Numbered from the stretch's first letter, positions 43,782-52,691 are shown. The stretch is 64,000 bases of DNA from Accumulibacter sp036625275 (GCF_036625275.1 NZ_JAZKUD010000010.1:1-64000); one strand, 5' to 3'. The notes: generated by a model from the sequence alone, not told the origin. Program-made: numbers and translations.

Positions 43782-44553
43782 GTGGCCCGGCGCGGCGCCG
43801 ATGATCGTCGCGCGTGACCTCCGCAAGCGTTTTGGCGTCGTCGAGGTCCTTAAAGGCGTGTCGTTGAACCTCGAACGGGGTGACGTCGTTGCGGTCATCG
43901 GCCCGTCGGGGTCGGGCAAGAGCACCTTTCTGCGCTGCCTCAACCACCTCGAAAGGATCGATTCCGGTGCCGTCGCGATCGCAGGCGAAACGCTGGTCAG
44001 CACCGACGCCGCTGGTGTCTGCCGTTACGCGCCGGACGGCGAGTTGCGCCGAATTTGCCGCAAGATGGGAATGGTTTTCCAGCAGTTCAACCTGTTTCCG
44101 CACCTCACCGTGCTGCAGAACATCATCGAAGCGCCGATCACCGTCAAGGGTCTGGCGCGCGCGACGATCATCCCCCAGGCCGAGGAATTGCTGCGCAAGG
44201 TCGGCCTGCTCGACAAGCGCGACAGCTATCCCGCACGCCTTTCCGGTGGCCAGAAACAGCGCGTCGCCATCGCCCGCGCACTGGCCATGGAACCCGACAT
44301 CATGCTCTTCGACGAGCCGACCTCGGCGCTCGACCCCGAACTCACCGGCGAAGTCCTGCGCAGCATGCGCCAGCTCGCCGAAGAGCACATGACGATGCTC
44401 GTGGTCACCCACGAAATGGCTTTCGCCCGCGAGGTGTCGACCAGCGTCGTCTTCATGGACCAGGGCGAGATCGTCGAAGCGCGTCCGGCGGGCGAAATGT
44501 TCGCGAGTCCGAAGCATCCGCGTACGCAGGCTTTTCTCGAACATATGCTTTAA
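43762..44553 (+). CDS. Polar amino-acid ABC transporter ATPase
   Basis: The 263-residue GlnQ/HisP-type protein has Walker A IGPSGSGKSTFLRCLN, Q-loop MGMVFQQFNLFPHLTVLQNI, signature RLSGGQKQRVAIARAL, Walker B MLFDEPTSALDPEL and H-loop VVTHEMAFAREV. It energises the permease next to it. The gene ends in a repeat-rich convergent spacer. Confidence 0.95.
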   Translation: MPSTTNEWPGAAPMIVARDLRKRFGVVEVLKGVSLNLERGDVVAVIGPSGSGKSTFLRCLNHLERIDSGAVAIAGETLVSTDAAGVCRYAPDGELRRICRKMGMVFQQFNLFPHLTVLQNIIEAPITVKGLARATIIPQAEELLRKVGLLDKRDSYPARLSGGQKQRVAIARALAMEPDIMLFDEPTSALDPELTGEVLRSMRQLAEEHMTMLVVTHEMAFAREVSTSVVFMDQGEIVEARPAGEMFASPKHPRTQAFLEHML

Positions 44554-44623
44554 TGTCAAAGTCGCGTCAGCGACTCATGAATCTCCCCTCCCCACTCGCG
44601 GGGGAGGGGTCGGGGGAGAGGGA
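44552..44623 (+). repeat. Dispersed G/C-rich repeat copy
   Basis: It starts AATGTCAAAGTCGCGTCAGC, then has the CTCCCCTCCCCACTCGCGGG and GGGGAGGGGTCGGGGGAGAG hairpin halves. It begins at the stop codon of the ATPase gene. Confidence 0.75.
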
Positions 44624-44673
44624 AACGGTCATGACTTTCATGATCAAGGGTGCCTGAGAAAGTCATGACCGTT
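44624..44673. terminator. Long hairpin between convergent genes (probable bidirectional terminator)
   Basis: The perfect 16-bp arms AACGGTCATGACTTTC and GAAAGTCATGACCGTT enclose an 18-base loop. It lies between two copies of the dispersed repeat and between convergent stop codons. There is no T-run, so it may stop transcripts only partly or stabilise 3' ends. Confidence 0.6.
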
Positions 44674-44730
44674 AATGTCAAAGTCGCATATGCGAATCAC
44701 GAATCTCCTATTGCCCGCAAGCGGGAGAGC
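44673..44730 (+). repeat. Dispersed repeat copy invading a glycosyltransferase 3' end
   Basis: It reads AATGTCAAAGTCGCATATGC, then CACGAATCTCC and GCCCGCAAGCGGG. The last dozen codons of the glycosyltransferase (ending RLRAIGDS) are read from this repeat on the minus strand, so its C terminus may be secondary. Confidence 0.65.
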
Positions 44731-45707
44731 TTGCCCTCCACGCCGCTCAGGCCGTCGCGCAGGCCGCACCACATCATGCGCAGATTGGCCAGGCGGTTAG
44801 GGGTCAACAGGCCGAAGAAGAAGAGCATCTGGAACAACCGCGACAAATCCGCGCGCCGCCACTTTTTCGGCATGTACGATCGACGACGAAGCAGGATGCT
44901 GTTGCGAAAAATATAGTAATAGCGGAACGGCGCATGAACCGGGACCCTGCGCCAGCGCAGGAACCAGATCGCCACTCTGCGCTCGCCGAGGGAGTGGCGC
45001 ATGATGGCGTCGCACACACCGAATATCCCGAAGCCGAGGGAACGCGCCCGGAAGCACCATTCGGTATCGACATGGTCGATATAAAGCCCCTCGTCCATTC
45101 CCCCAATGGTTTCGATGGCGGTCATGGACAGCAAGGAACCGGAGGAAATCAGAAAATCGGCTTCAACGGTGCCCCCGTTCTCCCCACAGCCGACGCGCTG
45201 GAATCTGAAGCAGCTGGCTCGGACAAATTGCGAAAGCGATGCGTCGCTGGCGTCGCGATAGCGTGGCCCGACCGCAGCCGCCATCACGCCTCGCTGGGCG
45301 AGGTCGAGATGTGCGGCGCGAAGCTTGGCGACCGTCCCGAACTCCAGCTCGCTGTCCTGATCAAGCAGCAGCACAAACACGGCCCCACGCGATCGCGCCT
45401 TGTCCAGTCCGACATTGTAACCCGCTCCCAATCCCAGATTGTCCTCCTGGACCAACACCTCGACATCCGCTCGAAAGTTCCGGCTGGCGTCACCGATCCA
45501 GCCTTGGGGGAAGTGTTCCGACGCGTTGTCGACGACGACAATCGCGGCAACCTGACGTGCGACGGACTCGAGCGCAGGCAGCAAGGTCTTCGTGGTCGGA
45601 TTGTGGGTGACCAATACAGCCACGACATCCGGGCAATATTCGCTCTCTGCGAGAGTGGAGGTTGGCCGCACGGCAAGCGGTTCGGCGCTTATCGATCGAT
45701 CGCTCAA
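44697..45707 (-). CDS. Family 2 glycosyltransferase (rhamnosyltransferase-like) at end of T1SS operon
   Basis: The 336-residue protein has VVAVLVTHNPTTKTLLPALE, IVVVDNASEHF, VFVLLLDQDSELEFG (DxD), ADFLISSGSLLSM and YIDHVDTEWCFRARSLGFG. That order is typical of RfbF-like rhamnosyltransferases. C-terminal hydrophobic helices (LFQMLFFFGLL) suggest membrane contact. The start is uncertain: a TTG at 45707 opens the frame, but the frame continues upstream through a 12-bp tandem repeat without a better start codon. Placed 41 bp after tolC, it may glycosylate the secreted surface protein (inferred). Confidence 0.8.
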   Translation of the reverse strand: MSDRSISAEPLAVRPTSTLAESEYCPDVVAVLVTHNPTTKTLLPALESVARQVAAIVVVDNASEHFPQGWIGDASRNFRADVEVLVQEDNLGLGAGYNVGLDKARSRGAVFVLLLDQDSELEFGTVAKLRAAHLDLAQRGVMAAAVGPRYRDASDASLSQFVRASCFRFQRVGCGENGGTVEADFLISSGSLLSMTAIETIGGMDEGLYIDHVDTEWCFRARSLGFGIFGVCDAIMRHSLGERRVAIWFLRWRRVPVHAPFRYYYIFRNSILLRRRSYMPKKWRRADLSRLFQMLFFFGLLTPNRLANLRMMWCGLRDGLSGVEGKLSRLRAIGDS

Positions 45708-45710
45708 GAG

Positions 45711-45746
45711 GGTCGAATCCAGGGTCGAATCCAGGGTCGAATCCAG
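45711..45746 (-). repeat. Three perfect tandem copies of a 12-bp unit
   Basis: The unit GGTCGAATCCAG is repeated three times head to tail in the gap between tolC and the glycosyltransferase. On the minus strand it would encode an LDST repeat in the frame of the glycosyltransferase. Length 12 keeps that frame, so copy number could alter the N terminus if translation starts upstream. Confidence 0.85.
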
Positions 45747-45748
45747 GC

Positions 45749-47077
45749 CTATGGCCGCGGCAGGAGCAGCCCCGCGATCTCGACGATATCCTTTTCCGAC
45801 AGAACGCCGGCAGCCGTTTTCAACTGTAGCGTGCTGACCAGGAGCTGGTACCTGGCCTGTGCAAGATCCCGTTTGGCAACGAACATCTGGCGTTCGGCGT
45901 CGAGGACATCAGTATTGGTTCGAATTCCGGCCGCCATTCCCCGCTTCATTCCCTCGGCCGCCACCACGCTGGAATTGACCGCATCCTGATAGGCTCTGAC
46001 CTTGCTGGCACCCGTCTCGACCGCCATGAACTGGCGCTTGACTTCAACCAGAACGTTGTCCACGGCAGCATCCAGTTCAGCCAGGGCACGCTCGCGGTTG
46101 GCCACTGCCTGCCCGGTCAGTGCGTTGACCCGCCCTCCCGCAAACAGCGGAATGTTGAGTTCTATGCCTACCGAGTTAGTGTTGATTTTCTGGTTGAGCG
46201 TGTCGACCGTTTGATTTTCTGTTCGTATGCTACGCGCAACGAAATCGACCTGCGGGAGATGGCCGGCGCGATTGCGATTCACTTCCAGGCTGGCCATCTC
46301 GTAGGCCTTGCGCTGAGCGCGAATCTCCGGATTGTTGTCCTGTGCCAGCACGTTCCATTCGTCAAGTTGACTCGGCTGTACGCCGTTCGGCATGAAATCC
46401 GGTCGCAGAATCCAGAGTTCTCCCATCGGCGTGCCGGTCATGCCTTCGAGTTTACGCATCGCCACCGCGACCCCGTCGAGCGCGTCGGCACGATTCGCGC
46501 GCGCAAGCTGAAGCCTGGCATCCGTTTCGGCCACCTCGGTCACGGTGCCTTCGCCACCCTTCCGACGGCGCTCGGCAAGCTGGCGCTGCGCACCATAAGC
46601 GGTGATTTCCGCATCCGCCAGGGCCAGCTTGTCGATGGCCAGCAAGGCATCGAAATAGGCGGCCGAGAGCTTGACGGCCATTTCCGCAGCTTTCCGGTCA
46701 AACACCGCATCGCTGTAGGCGACCTGGACACTGCCCTGTTGGTAGCGTACGAAGCTCTCATAATTGAACAGGGGCTGCCGCAGTGCAATGGTGGTATAGG
46801 TATAGTGGTAATCCAGTTGCTGGGTCACATTGACCACGGTCGACGATCGCTCGCCGGTGGTCTTCGAGTAAGAGCCTGCAATCGAAATGTTCGGCAACAG
46901 GCCGGCCAGACCGACGTCATAGTTGTACTGGCCGGCCTCCCGCTCGTAGCGGGCGGCCCGGAAGGTCGGATCGTTTTGCCGGGCCGCCTGATACGCGTCC
47001 AGCAGGCTTGCGCCGAGTACCCCCGAAGCCATCAGCGCCAGCGCGCAGCCGGTCAGCCTGGCAGTCCATTTTCTCAT
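45749..47077 (-). CDS. TolC-family outer membrane channel of a type I secretion system
   Basis: The 442-residue protein has a signal peptide (MRKWTARLTGCALALMASGV, cleavage near VLGAS). Two TolC repeats follow: SLLDAYQAARQNDPTFRAAR with LRQPLFNYESFVRYQQG, and a second with LDEWNVLAQDNNPEIRAQ and LNIPLFAGGRVNALTGQAV. GMAAGIRTNTDVLDAERQMF is the hallmark C-terminal repeat. The ATG giving MRKW lies 6 bp after GAGGA and is preferred to ATG at 47083, which sits on the ribosome site. It completes the exporter with HlyD and the ABC proteins. Confidence 0.92.
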   Translation of the reverse strand: MRKWTARLTGCALALMASGVLGASLLDAYQAARQNDPTFRAARYEREAGQYNYDVGLAGLLPNISIAGSYSKTTGERSSTVVNVTQQLDYHYTYTTIALRQPLFNYESFVRYQQGSVQVAYSDAVFDRKAAEMAVKLSAAYFDALLAIDKLALADAEITAYGAQRQLAERRRKGGEGTVTEVAETDARLQLARANRADALDGVAVAMRKLEGMTGTPMGELWILRPDFMPNGVQPSQLDEWNVLAQDNNPEIRAQRKAYEMASLEVNRNRAGHLPQVDFVARSIRTENQTVDTLNQKINTNSVGIELNIPLFAGGRVNALTGQAVANRERALAELDAAVDNVLVEVKRQFMAVETGASKVRAYQDAVNSSVVAAEGMKRGMAAGIRTNTDVLDAERQMFVAKRDLAQARYQLLVSTLQLKTAAGVLSEKDIVEIAGLLLPRP

Positions 47078-47079
47078 GC

Positions 47080-48444
47080 TCATTCCTCGGTCAATGCGGG
47101 CTTCGCCCGATCCAGCAGCGGCTTGACGATATAGTTGAGCAGTGTTCGCTCACCCGTCTTGATGATCACCTCGGCAGGCATGCCGGGTTTGATTTCGTGC
47201 GTGGTCAGCTTTTTCATCCCTTCCGGGGTCACCACCACCTGCCCGAGATAGTACGGCGGCATTCTGCCCTGCGGATCGGTCGTCGCGTCGGCGGCCACCT
47301 GCCCAAGCTCGCCCGGAATATTGGGCGTCACCTTCTGATTGAAAGCCGGAAAAATGATGTCCACCGGCAACCCCGGCCTGACCTTGTCGATCAAGGTGGT
47401 GGGAATCATGACATCGATACGCAAGGGCTCGTTTTTCGGCACCACCTCCATCAAGGGGGTGCCCGAAGCCAGCACCCCGCCGATGGTGTGCACTTTCAGA
47501 CCGACGATGATGCCTTCCTTGGGGGCGCGGACTTCGGTATTGGCCAGTTCGAAAGCCAGTCCCTTGAGGCGGCTGTCAAGAGCGCTGACCTCTTTCTGGA
47601 CCTCGGCCAGCCCGTTCTCGACCTCCTTGCGGTAATCCTGCTGGCGCGCCAGCATGCGCATCCGGATTTCGCCGATGCTCCGCTGCGTACGCCCCAGGTT
47701 TCCCAGGTCCTCGGAGATGGCCCCACCGAGTTGGGCCAGCAGCCGTTCCTGCTCGGACAGGCGGTTGCGTGGCAGGTAGCCCTCGGCCGCCATCTCCCGC
47801 AGGCCTTTCAGTTCCTCGAGCAGCAGCTTCGACTGCTGTTCCTTGGCGCGCCGGGTGGCCTCCAGACCGGTGGCGGAGGACTGCAGGCCCGCCAGCGTAT
47901 TCTCCATGGCGCCCAGTTCAGCCTGCAGGGCAGCGCGGCGGGAACGCAGCAACTGCGTCTGGATGGCCATCGCACTGGCTGCTCGCGGATCGTCCTTGTC
48001 CTTCAACAGGTCTTCGGGGAAAGTGATCTCCGAGCGGCCCTGGACATCGGCCAGCAGCCGCGCTTCGACAGCTTTTGCCACCAACCACTGGGCGCGTGCC
48101 ACCTCGTACTGCGAGCGGGCCTGTGTCGGGTCGAGTCGAAGCAGCACGTCGCCCTCCTTGACCTCGTCCCCGTCCTTGATCAGGATGGCGTCGACCATTC
48201 CTGGCGCGAGGTTTTGCACCGTCTTGCGATTGCCGGTCACCACCACCTGCCCGCTGGTTGGCACCCCCTGGTCCAGCGGTGCCAGGGCAGCCCACAACAG
48301 GAAGCCACCGAAGCCCAGTCCGAGCACCCACAGGCCGACGCGCATCGGATGGCCGGTATCCATCGGCAGATCAGCTTCCCCCTCAAGGGTCATGGGCAAG
48401 GCCTTGGGCCCCTGGAGACGATTCAACATATTGCGAATAGCCAT
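47080..48444 (-). CDS. HlyD-family periplasmic adaptor (T1SS membrane fusion protein)
   Basis: The 454-residue protein has one N-terminal membrane helix (VGLWVLGLGFGGFLLWAALA) and a lipoyl-like half motif (GQVVVTGNRKTVQNLAPGMVDAILIKDGDEVKEGDVLLRLD). A long coiled coil spans about 150-290. The C-terminal barrel has VRAPKEGIIVGLKVHTIGGVL-type sequence and ends in TGERTLLNYIVKPLLDR. This is the PrtE/AprE/HlyD pattern. It overlaps the tolC region and follows the first ABC gene by 22 bp. Confidence 0.95.
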   Translation of the reverse strand: MAIRNMLNRLQGPKALPMTLEGEADLPMDTGHPMRVGLWVLGLGFGGFLLWAALAPLDQGVPTSGQVVVTGNRKTVQNLAPGMVDAILIKDGDEVKEGDVLLRLDPTQARSQYEVARAQWLVAKAVEARLLADVQGRSEITFPEDLLKDKDDPRAASAMAIQTQLLRSRRAALQAELGAMENTLAGLQSSATGLEATRRAKEQQSKLLLEELKGLREMAAEGYLPRNRLSEQERLLAQLGGAISEDLGNLGRTQRSIGEIRMRMLARQQDYRKEVENGLAEVQKEVSALDSRLKGLAFELANTEVRAPKEGIIVGLKVHTIGGVLASGTPLMEVVPKNEPLRIDVMIPTTLIDKVRPGLPVDIIFPAFNQKVTPNIPGELGQVAADATTDPQGRMPPYYLGQVVVTPEGMKKLTTHEIKPGMPAEVIIKTGERTLLNYIVKPLLDRAKPALTEE

Positions 48445-48466
48445 AACGATGGTCCTGAATCAGAAA

Positions 48467-50194
48467 TCAAGCGGGTTGAGGAGTGGGAACGCCGGCACTC
48501 TGGACGGGTGTCCGCGGCTGCGAAGCCGCCATCACCTGCTGGCGTGTGCCATAGGTCTGGATCACCCCGTTGTCCAGAACCAGTATCCGGTCTGCGACGG
48601 CGAGAATGTTCATGCGGTGGGAAATGAAGATCACCGTCTTGCCCTGGGCCTTCAGATCCAGGATGGCATGGATCAGCGCTGCTTCGCCTACGTCGTCCAG
48701 ATTGGCGTTTGGCTCGTCGAGTACGATCAGGCTGGGATTGCCATACAGCGCCCGTGCCAGACCAATGCGTTGCCGTTGTCCTCCGGAAAGGAAGCTGCCA
48801 GCTTCCCCCATGGGCGTGTCGTAGCCACGCGGGAAGCGCAGAACCATGTCGTGGATGCCCGTCCGCTGTGCGGCTTCGATGACCTGGGTCGAGTCAATCT
48901 CGCCGAAGCGGGCGATGTTTTCCGCGACAGTGCCTTCAAAAAGCTCGACATCCTGTGGAAGGTAGCCAAGGAATGGCCCCAGTTCCTCCCGGTCGAGACT
49001 TTCGATCGGCCTGTCATCGAGCAGAACCCGACCCTGGACTTCCGGCCAGATACCCACCAGGCAACGCGCCAGAGTGGATTTTCCGGAACCGGACGGGCCG
49101 ACGATGGCAATCACTTCCCCAGCGGGAAAGTCGGCAGTGAGCCCCGCGAGGATGGGTTGTGCACGATTCGACGCCGTCGCCACGAGGTTCTCGATGCGCA
49201 CTGCGCCGCGTAGCGCCTCGTGGATCAGGCCGGCCGGCCGCTCGGGATGGTCCCGCAGCAGGGACTCCAGCGCTTCGAAGGCCTTGCGGGCCGATTGCCA
49301 GCCTGCCCAGCTACCGACAATCGTATCAATCGGTTGCAGGCAGCGGCTCATCAGGACATTCGCCGCAATCATCCCGCCAACGGTCAGTTCGCCCTCGATC
49401 ACCAGCAGGGCGCCGGCCCCCAGCATCAGGGATTGCTGGCTGTAGCGGATGAACTTGCTCAAGGCCTGAATGCGCCGCTGTCGATCCTGCGACGCCGAAT
49501 AGAGCGACATATGCCGTTGATGGTGACCCAGCCAGCGTTGGCGCAGGTTGCCCAGCATGCCCAGGGATTCGATGACTTCGGCGTTGCGCAGCTTGCTGTG
49601 CAGATACACCGCCTCCTTGACCCCGGCTTCCGTGGTTTTCTGCGTCGGCGTCTGGGTCACCCGGTGGCTGAAGATCGCTACCCCGGTCAGAATGCCGGCG
49701 AACACTAGGGAAAGAACGCCCAGCGACGGATGCAGCATGAACAGCACCAGCAGGTAAATCGGACTCCAGGGCGCGTCAAAGAACGCGAAGATGCCATTGC
49801 CGGTGATGAACTGGCGAACGTTGGTGAGGTTGCCGAAAGCCTCCACCGGGTTGTCCCGGCTCTGATTGAGGTGTGATTCGAAGCAGGCATTGAACACCCG
49901 GCTGTTGAGTCTTTCGTCCAGGCGCACGCCCAGGCGAACCAGCAGACGGGAACGTGACCACTCGGCGAAAGCGATCACGGCGAAGAGAAACAGGACGATC
50001 AGGGAAACCGCGACCAGGGTCGATTCATTGCGGCCGGTCATGAACCGGTCATAGACCTGCAACATGTAGATGGTCGGTGTCAGCATCAGCAGATTGACCA
50101 CCAGGCTGAAGATCCCGACGACCAGGAACTCCCGCCGGAAGGACCAGAGCGTGGCCGTCAGCTCGCTGCGCTGAAAAAAGGAAGGTGTTTTCAT
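48467..50194 (-). CDS. Type I secretion ABC transporter/ATPase (PrtD-like), first of a tandem pair
   Basis: The 575 residues start MKTPSFFQRSELTATLWSFR. The membrane domain has five to six helices (VVGIFSLVVNLLMLTPTIYMLQVYDR). The ATPase has Walker A VGPSGSGKSTLARCLVG, signature FLSGGQRQRIGLARAL, Walker B LIVLDEPNANLDD and H-loop VIFISHRMN. There is no C39 peptidase domain, so cargo is not cut at a double-glycine leader. ATG at 50194 is chosen; a long upstream extension would overlap the other ABC gene and is Pro/Arg-rich noise. Confidence 0.93.
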   Translation of the reverse strand: MKTPSFFQRSELTATLWSFRREFLVVGIFSLVVNLLMLTPTIYMLQVYDRFMTGRNESTLVAVSLIVLFLFAVIAFAEWSRSRLLVRLGVRLDERLNSRVFNACFESHLNQSRDNPVEAFGNLTNVRQFITGNGIFAFFDAPWSPIYLLVLFMLHPSLGVLSLVFAGILTGVAIFSHRVTQTPTQKTTEAGVKEAVYLHSKLRNAEVIESLGMLGNLRQRWLGHHQRHMSLYSASQDRQRRIQALSKFIRYSQQSLMLGAGALLVIEGELTVGGMIAANVLMSRCLQPIDTIVGSWAGWQSARKAFEALESLLRDHPERPAGLIHEALRGAVRIENLVATASNRAQPILAGLTADFPAGEVIAIVGPSGSGKSTLARCLVGIWPEVQGRVLLDDRPIESLDREELGPFLGYLPQDVELFEGTVAENIARFGEIDSTQVIEAAQRTGIHDMVLRFPRGYDTPMGEAGSFLSGGQRQRIGLARALYGNPSLIVLDEPNANLDDVGEAALIHAILDLKAQGKTVIFISHRMNILAVADRILVLDNGVIQTYGTRQQVMAASQPRTPVQSAGVPTPQPA

Positions 50195-50240
50195 GGTGAG
50201 CCGTAAATCGTGGAGGAATCTGAAAGTCGCTTGCGGATCG

Positions 50241-51980
50241 TTACGCGGCGGGGGTGGCAGCAAGACCAGCCGCGGGTGCCGCAGCCGGTGCCGTTGCCGC
50301 CTTGTGCAGAGCCGCCAGCACCTCGTCACGCGGCCCGGCGATCTGTACTTGTCCATCGCGCAACACCAGCATCAGGTCTGCAGCAGCCAGGACGCTGGTG
50401 CGATGGGTGATGACGATCAGAGTCGTGCCTTGTGCCTTGAGCCCCAGCAAGGTATTGACCAGGGCCGCTTCGCCGGCCTCGTCGAGGCTGGAATTCGGTT
50501 CATCGAGCACGACGAAGCGGGGGTTGCCATAAATGGCGCGTGCCAGCCCCACGCGCTGACGCTGGCCGCCGGAAAGAAAACAACCCTCGTCGCCGATGAG
50601 CGTTTCGTAAGCGTCCGGCAAGGCCAGGATCGCCTCGTGCAGTCCCACTGCACGCGCTGCCGCCTCGACCTTGGCCATGTCCACCTCGCCGAAACGCGCG
50701 ATGTTCTCGGCAAGAGAACCGCCGAAGAGTTCGATGCCCTGCGGCAGGTAGCCGATGTGAGGTCCCAGTTCCTCCTTGTTCCAGGGGTGGATATCGACCC
50801 CATCGAGCCGTACCTTGCCGTTCGCGGCCGGCCAGAGACCCACCATCAGACGTGCCAGAGTCGATTTTCCGGAGGCCGAAGGGCCGACGATGGCCAGAAT
50901 CTGTCCGGCCGGCAAACTGAAGGAAACCCCGCGGATGATCGCCACCTGTCCACCGGGGGCCGAGGCGACGACCCCTTCCACCGCGAGATTGCCCTTGGGC
51001 GCAGGCAGGGGCATGCCTTTCTGGCGCTCGGGCAAGGCTTGCAGGAGCTTGTCCAGGCGTTGATAGGCATCCCGTGCAGTAACGACACTCTTCCAGAGCG
51101 AAACCACCTGCACCAGTGGCGCCAGTACCCGTGGCCCGAGCACCCAGGCGACGATCATCATGCCAGCGCCGCCAGCCAGTTCTCCCCTGACCGACAGCCA
51201 GGCGCCCAGGCCGAGGAGCGCCGCCGAAAGGGTGGTCTGCAGCATCTTGGAGAGCGCGGCATTGCTGCCCGCATGATCGGAGGCCTCCGCCTGCAGGCGC
51301 AGGAAGCTGCGCTGCTTGCTCATCCAGCGCTGATGGATGCTGCGCAGCATCCCCATCGCCTCGATCACCTGCGCGTTGCGCAGCGTGCCGTTGGCGTAGT
51401 TCTGGGCAGCGATGGCGTCCTTTTGGGCAGCCACCAGGGGAGGCTGGGTATTCTTTTCGGTGAGGTAGGTCAGCAAGACCTGGAGGAGGGCAGCCAGCAC
51501 CGAGATCCAGCCGAGCAACGGACTGATCATATAGATCAGAATCAGGAACAGCAGCGAAACCGGCGCATCCATCAGCGCTGTGAGTGCTGGCGTCGTCAGG
51601 AACTCGCGGATGCTGCGCAGGTCATTCAGGGCCTGACTGGTGCCACCGGGAATACGGCGCAGGTTGGCTTCGAAAATCGCGCTGAAGACCCGTTCCCGGA
51701 GCTTCCGGTCGAGCGCCTGGCCGGCCTGATGCATGACGCCGCCGCGCGCCCATTCGAGCAACTCCATGATCACGTAGAACCACAGCACGAGCAGGGTCAA
51801 CATCAGCAAGGTACCGGAATTGCGGCTGTTGATGACACGGTCGTACACCTCGAGCATGTAGCCGGTGGGGGCCAGAATCAGCAAGGTGCAGAAGACGCTG
51901 AAGAAAGCAGCCTTCTTGAAGAAGGGCTTCAGTTCGAGGATCGCTGCACGGAGTTCAGAGCGGCTTTCAGCAGGAGTCAT
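50241..51980 (-). CDS. Type I secretion ABC transporter/ATPase (PrtD-like), second of a tandem pair
   Basis: The 579 residues start MTPAESRSELRAAILELKPF. The membrane domain includes AFFSVFCTLLILAPTGYMLEVYDRVINS. The ATPase has VGPSASGKSTLARLMVG, FLSGGQRQRVGLARAI, VVLDEPNSSLDE and ITHRTSVLA. Both ATP-site motif sets in the pair look intact, so each protein could work as a homodimer or they could form a heterodimer. The C terminus is Ala/Pro-rich. It is transcribed just after the TnpB-like gene and just before its partner (46 bp). Confidence 0.93.
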   Translation of the reverse strand: MTPAESRSELRAAILELKPFFKKAAFFSVFCTLLILAPTGYMLEVYDRVINSRNSGTLLMLTLLVLWFYVIMELLEWARGGVMHQAGQALDRKLRERVFSAIFEANLRRIPGGTSQALNDLRSIREFLTTPALTALMDAPVSLLFLILIYMISPLLGWISVLAALLQVLLTYLTEKNTQPPLVAAQKDAIAAQNYANGTLRNAQVIEAMGMLRSIHQRWMSKQRSFLRLQAEASDHAGSNAALSKMLQTTLSAALLGLGAWLSVRGELAGGAGMMIVAWVLGPRVLAPLVQVVSLWKSVVTARDAYQRLDKLLQALPERQKGMPLPAPKGNLAVEGVVASAPGGQVAIIRGVSFSLPAGQILAIVGPSASGKSTLARLMVGLWPAANGKVRLDGVDIHPWNKEELGPHIGYLPQGIELFGGSLAENIARFGEVDMAKVEAAARAVGLHEAILALPDAYETLIGDEGCFLSGGQRQRVGLARAIYGNPRFVVLDEPNSSLDEAGEAALVNTLLGLKAQGTTLIVITHRTSVLAAADLMLVLRDGQVQIAGPRDEVLAALHKAATAPAAAPAAGLAATPAA

Positions 51981-52049
51981 GAGGATTCTCTCGGAGTGCC
52001 AGGAACTGCCGGATGGCCGGTTCTTTAGCGGTTGGGTCGAAAACGGGGC

Positions 52050-52691
52050 TCACGACAGCGCCGCCGTGGCTTGCTGGATCGCCGGAGTGGCTTCCGGTTG
52101 GCTTGCGTGCACCACCACATATTCCGGCAGCTCGGTTTCCAGTCCGGCCGGCCTGTCCTCATCGACATCCACCGCCGCCAACCAGAAGGAAAGCTGGTAC
52201 CCCTGCGGGGTGCGTGCCAGGACGATCTCCCGCAACTTTTCGTGCTGGAAACGCCGCTCATCCTCGGCCTTGAGCGTCAACTGGAAACGCATGCGCCCAT
52301 CAAGGGTATACATTGAGAGCAGGCCCTCCTTGAGGCTGAGGGTGTGCCGGTCGAAATAGACCGGGGCACTCGGAAGAAACTGCAGCAGAGGCAAGGGGCG
52401 ATCCGGATGGCTGGTGATGTTGAACGGGCTATTGGGGTGTTGCAGGATCAGACGGCAAGTACGCGAGACCGAATAGATCGCGTTGCAGACCATCTGCGAT
52501 CCCACCTGCGGGAAGCGCTGACGCAGGTCATGGTAGGTGATGTGGTGCAGGGCCACCCGGTTCCAGCATCGGGTTTGCTGCACCACCGGCGCCAGCGCAT
52601 TGCAGACCTCGGCGAACGCCACCTGCAAAGCCTGCAGGCGTGCCGTTTGCTCGGCTGTGGTGGTGAGGATGATATGCAACGGGGAAGTCAT
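52050..52691 (-). CDS. TnpB N-terminal-like protein lacking the RuvC nuclease half
   Basis: The 213 residues match the N-terminal half of IS605-type TnpB (OrfB). Matching stretches are TTTAEQTARLQALQVAFAEV then CNALAPVV, ALHHITYHDLRQRFPQVGSQ, NAIYSVSRTCRLI, APVYFDRHTLSLKEG, LSMYTLDGRMRFQLTL and a final SFWLAAVDVDED. TnpB would continue into RuvC (D...E...D) and a zinc ribbon; here the protein stops after 30 more residues. The frame is intact and is the first gene of the T1SS operon, 69 bp before the ABC pair. A domesticated, nuclease-free regulator is plausible; a simple decayed transposon gene is the alternative. Confidence 0.7.
   Translation of the reverse strand: MTSPLHIILTTTAEQTARLQALQVAFAEVCNALAPVVQQTRCWNRVALHHITYHDLRQRFPQVGSQMVCNAIYSVSRTCRLILQHPNSPFNITSHPDRPLPLLQFLPSAPVYFDRHTLSLKEGLLSMYTLDGRMRFQLTLKAEDERRFQHEKLREIVLARTPQGYQLSFWLAAVDVDEDRPAGLETELPEYVVVHASQPEATPAIQQATAALS

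Noticed and set aside
44640..44912. Small plus-strand ORF after the amino-acid ATPase gene
   Set aside because: It reads repeat sequence and the antisense of the glycosyltransferase C terminus, and has no ribosome site.
50193..52028. 611-codon plus-strand frame opposite the second ABC transporter
   Set aside because: It is an antisense shadow with a low-complexity His/Gln/Arg composition. The ABC motifs are on the minus strand.
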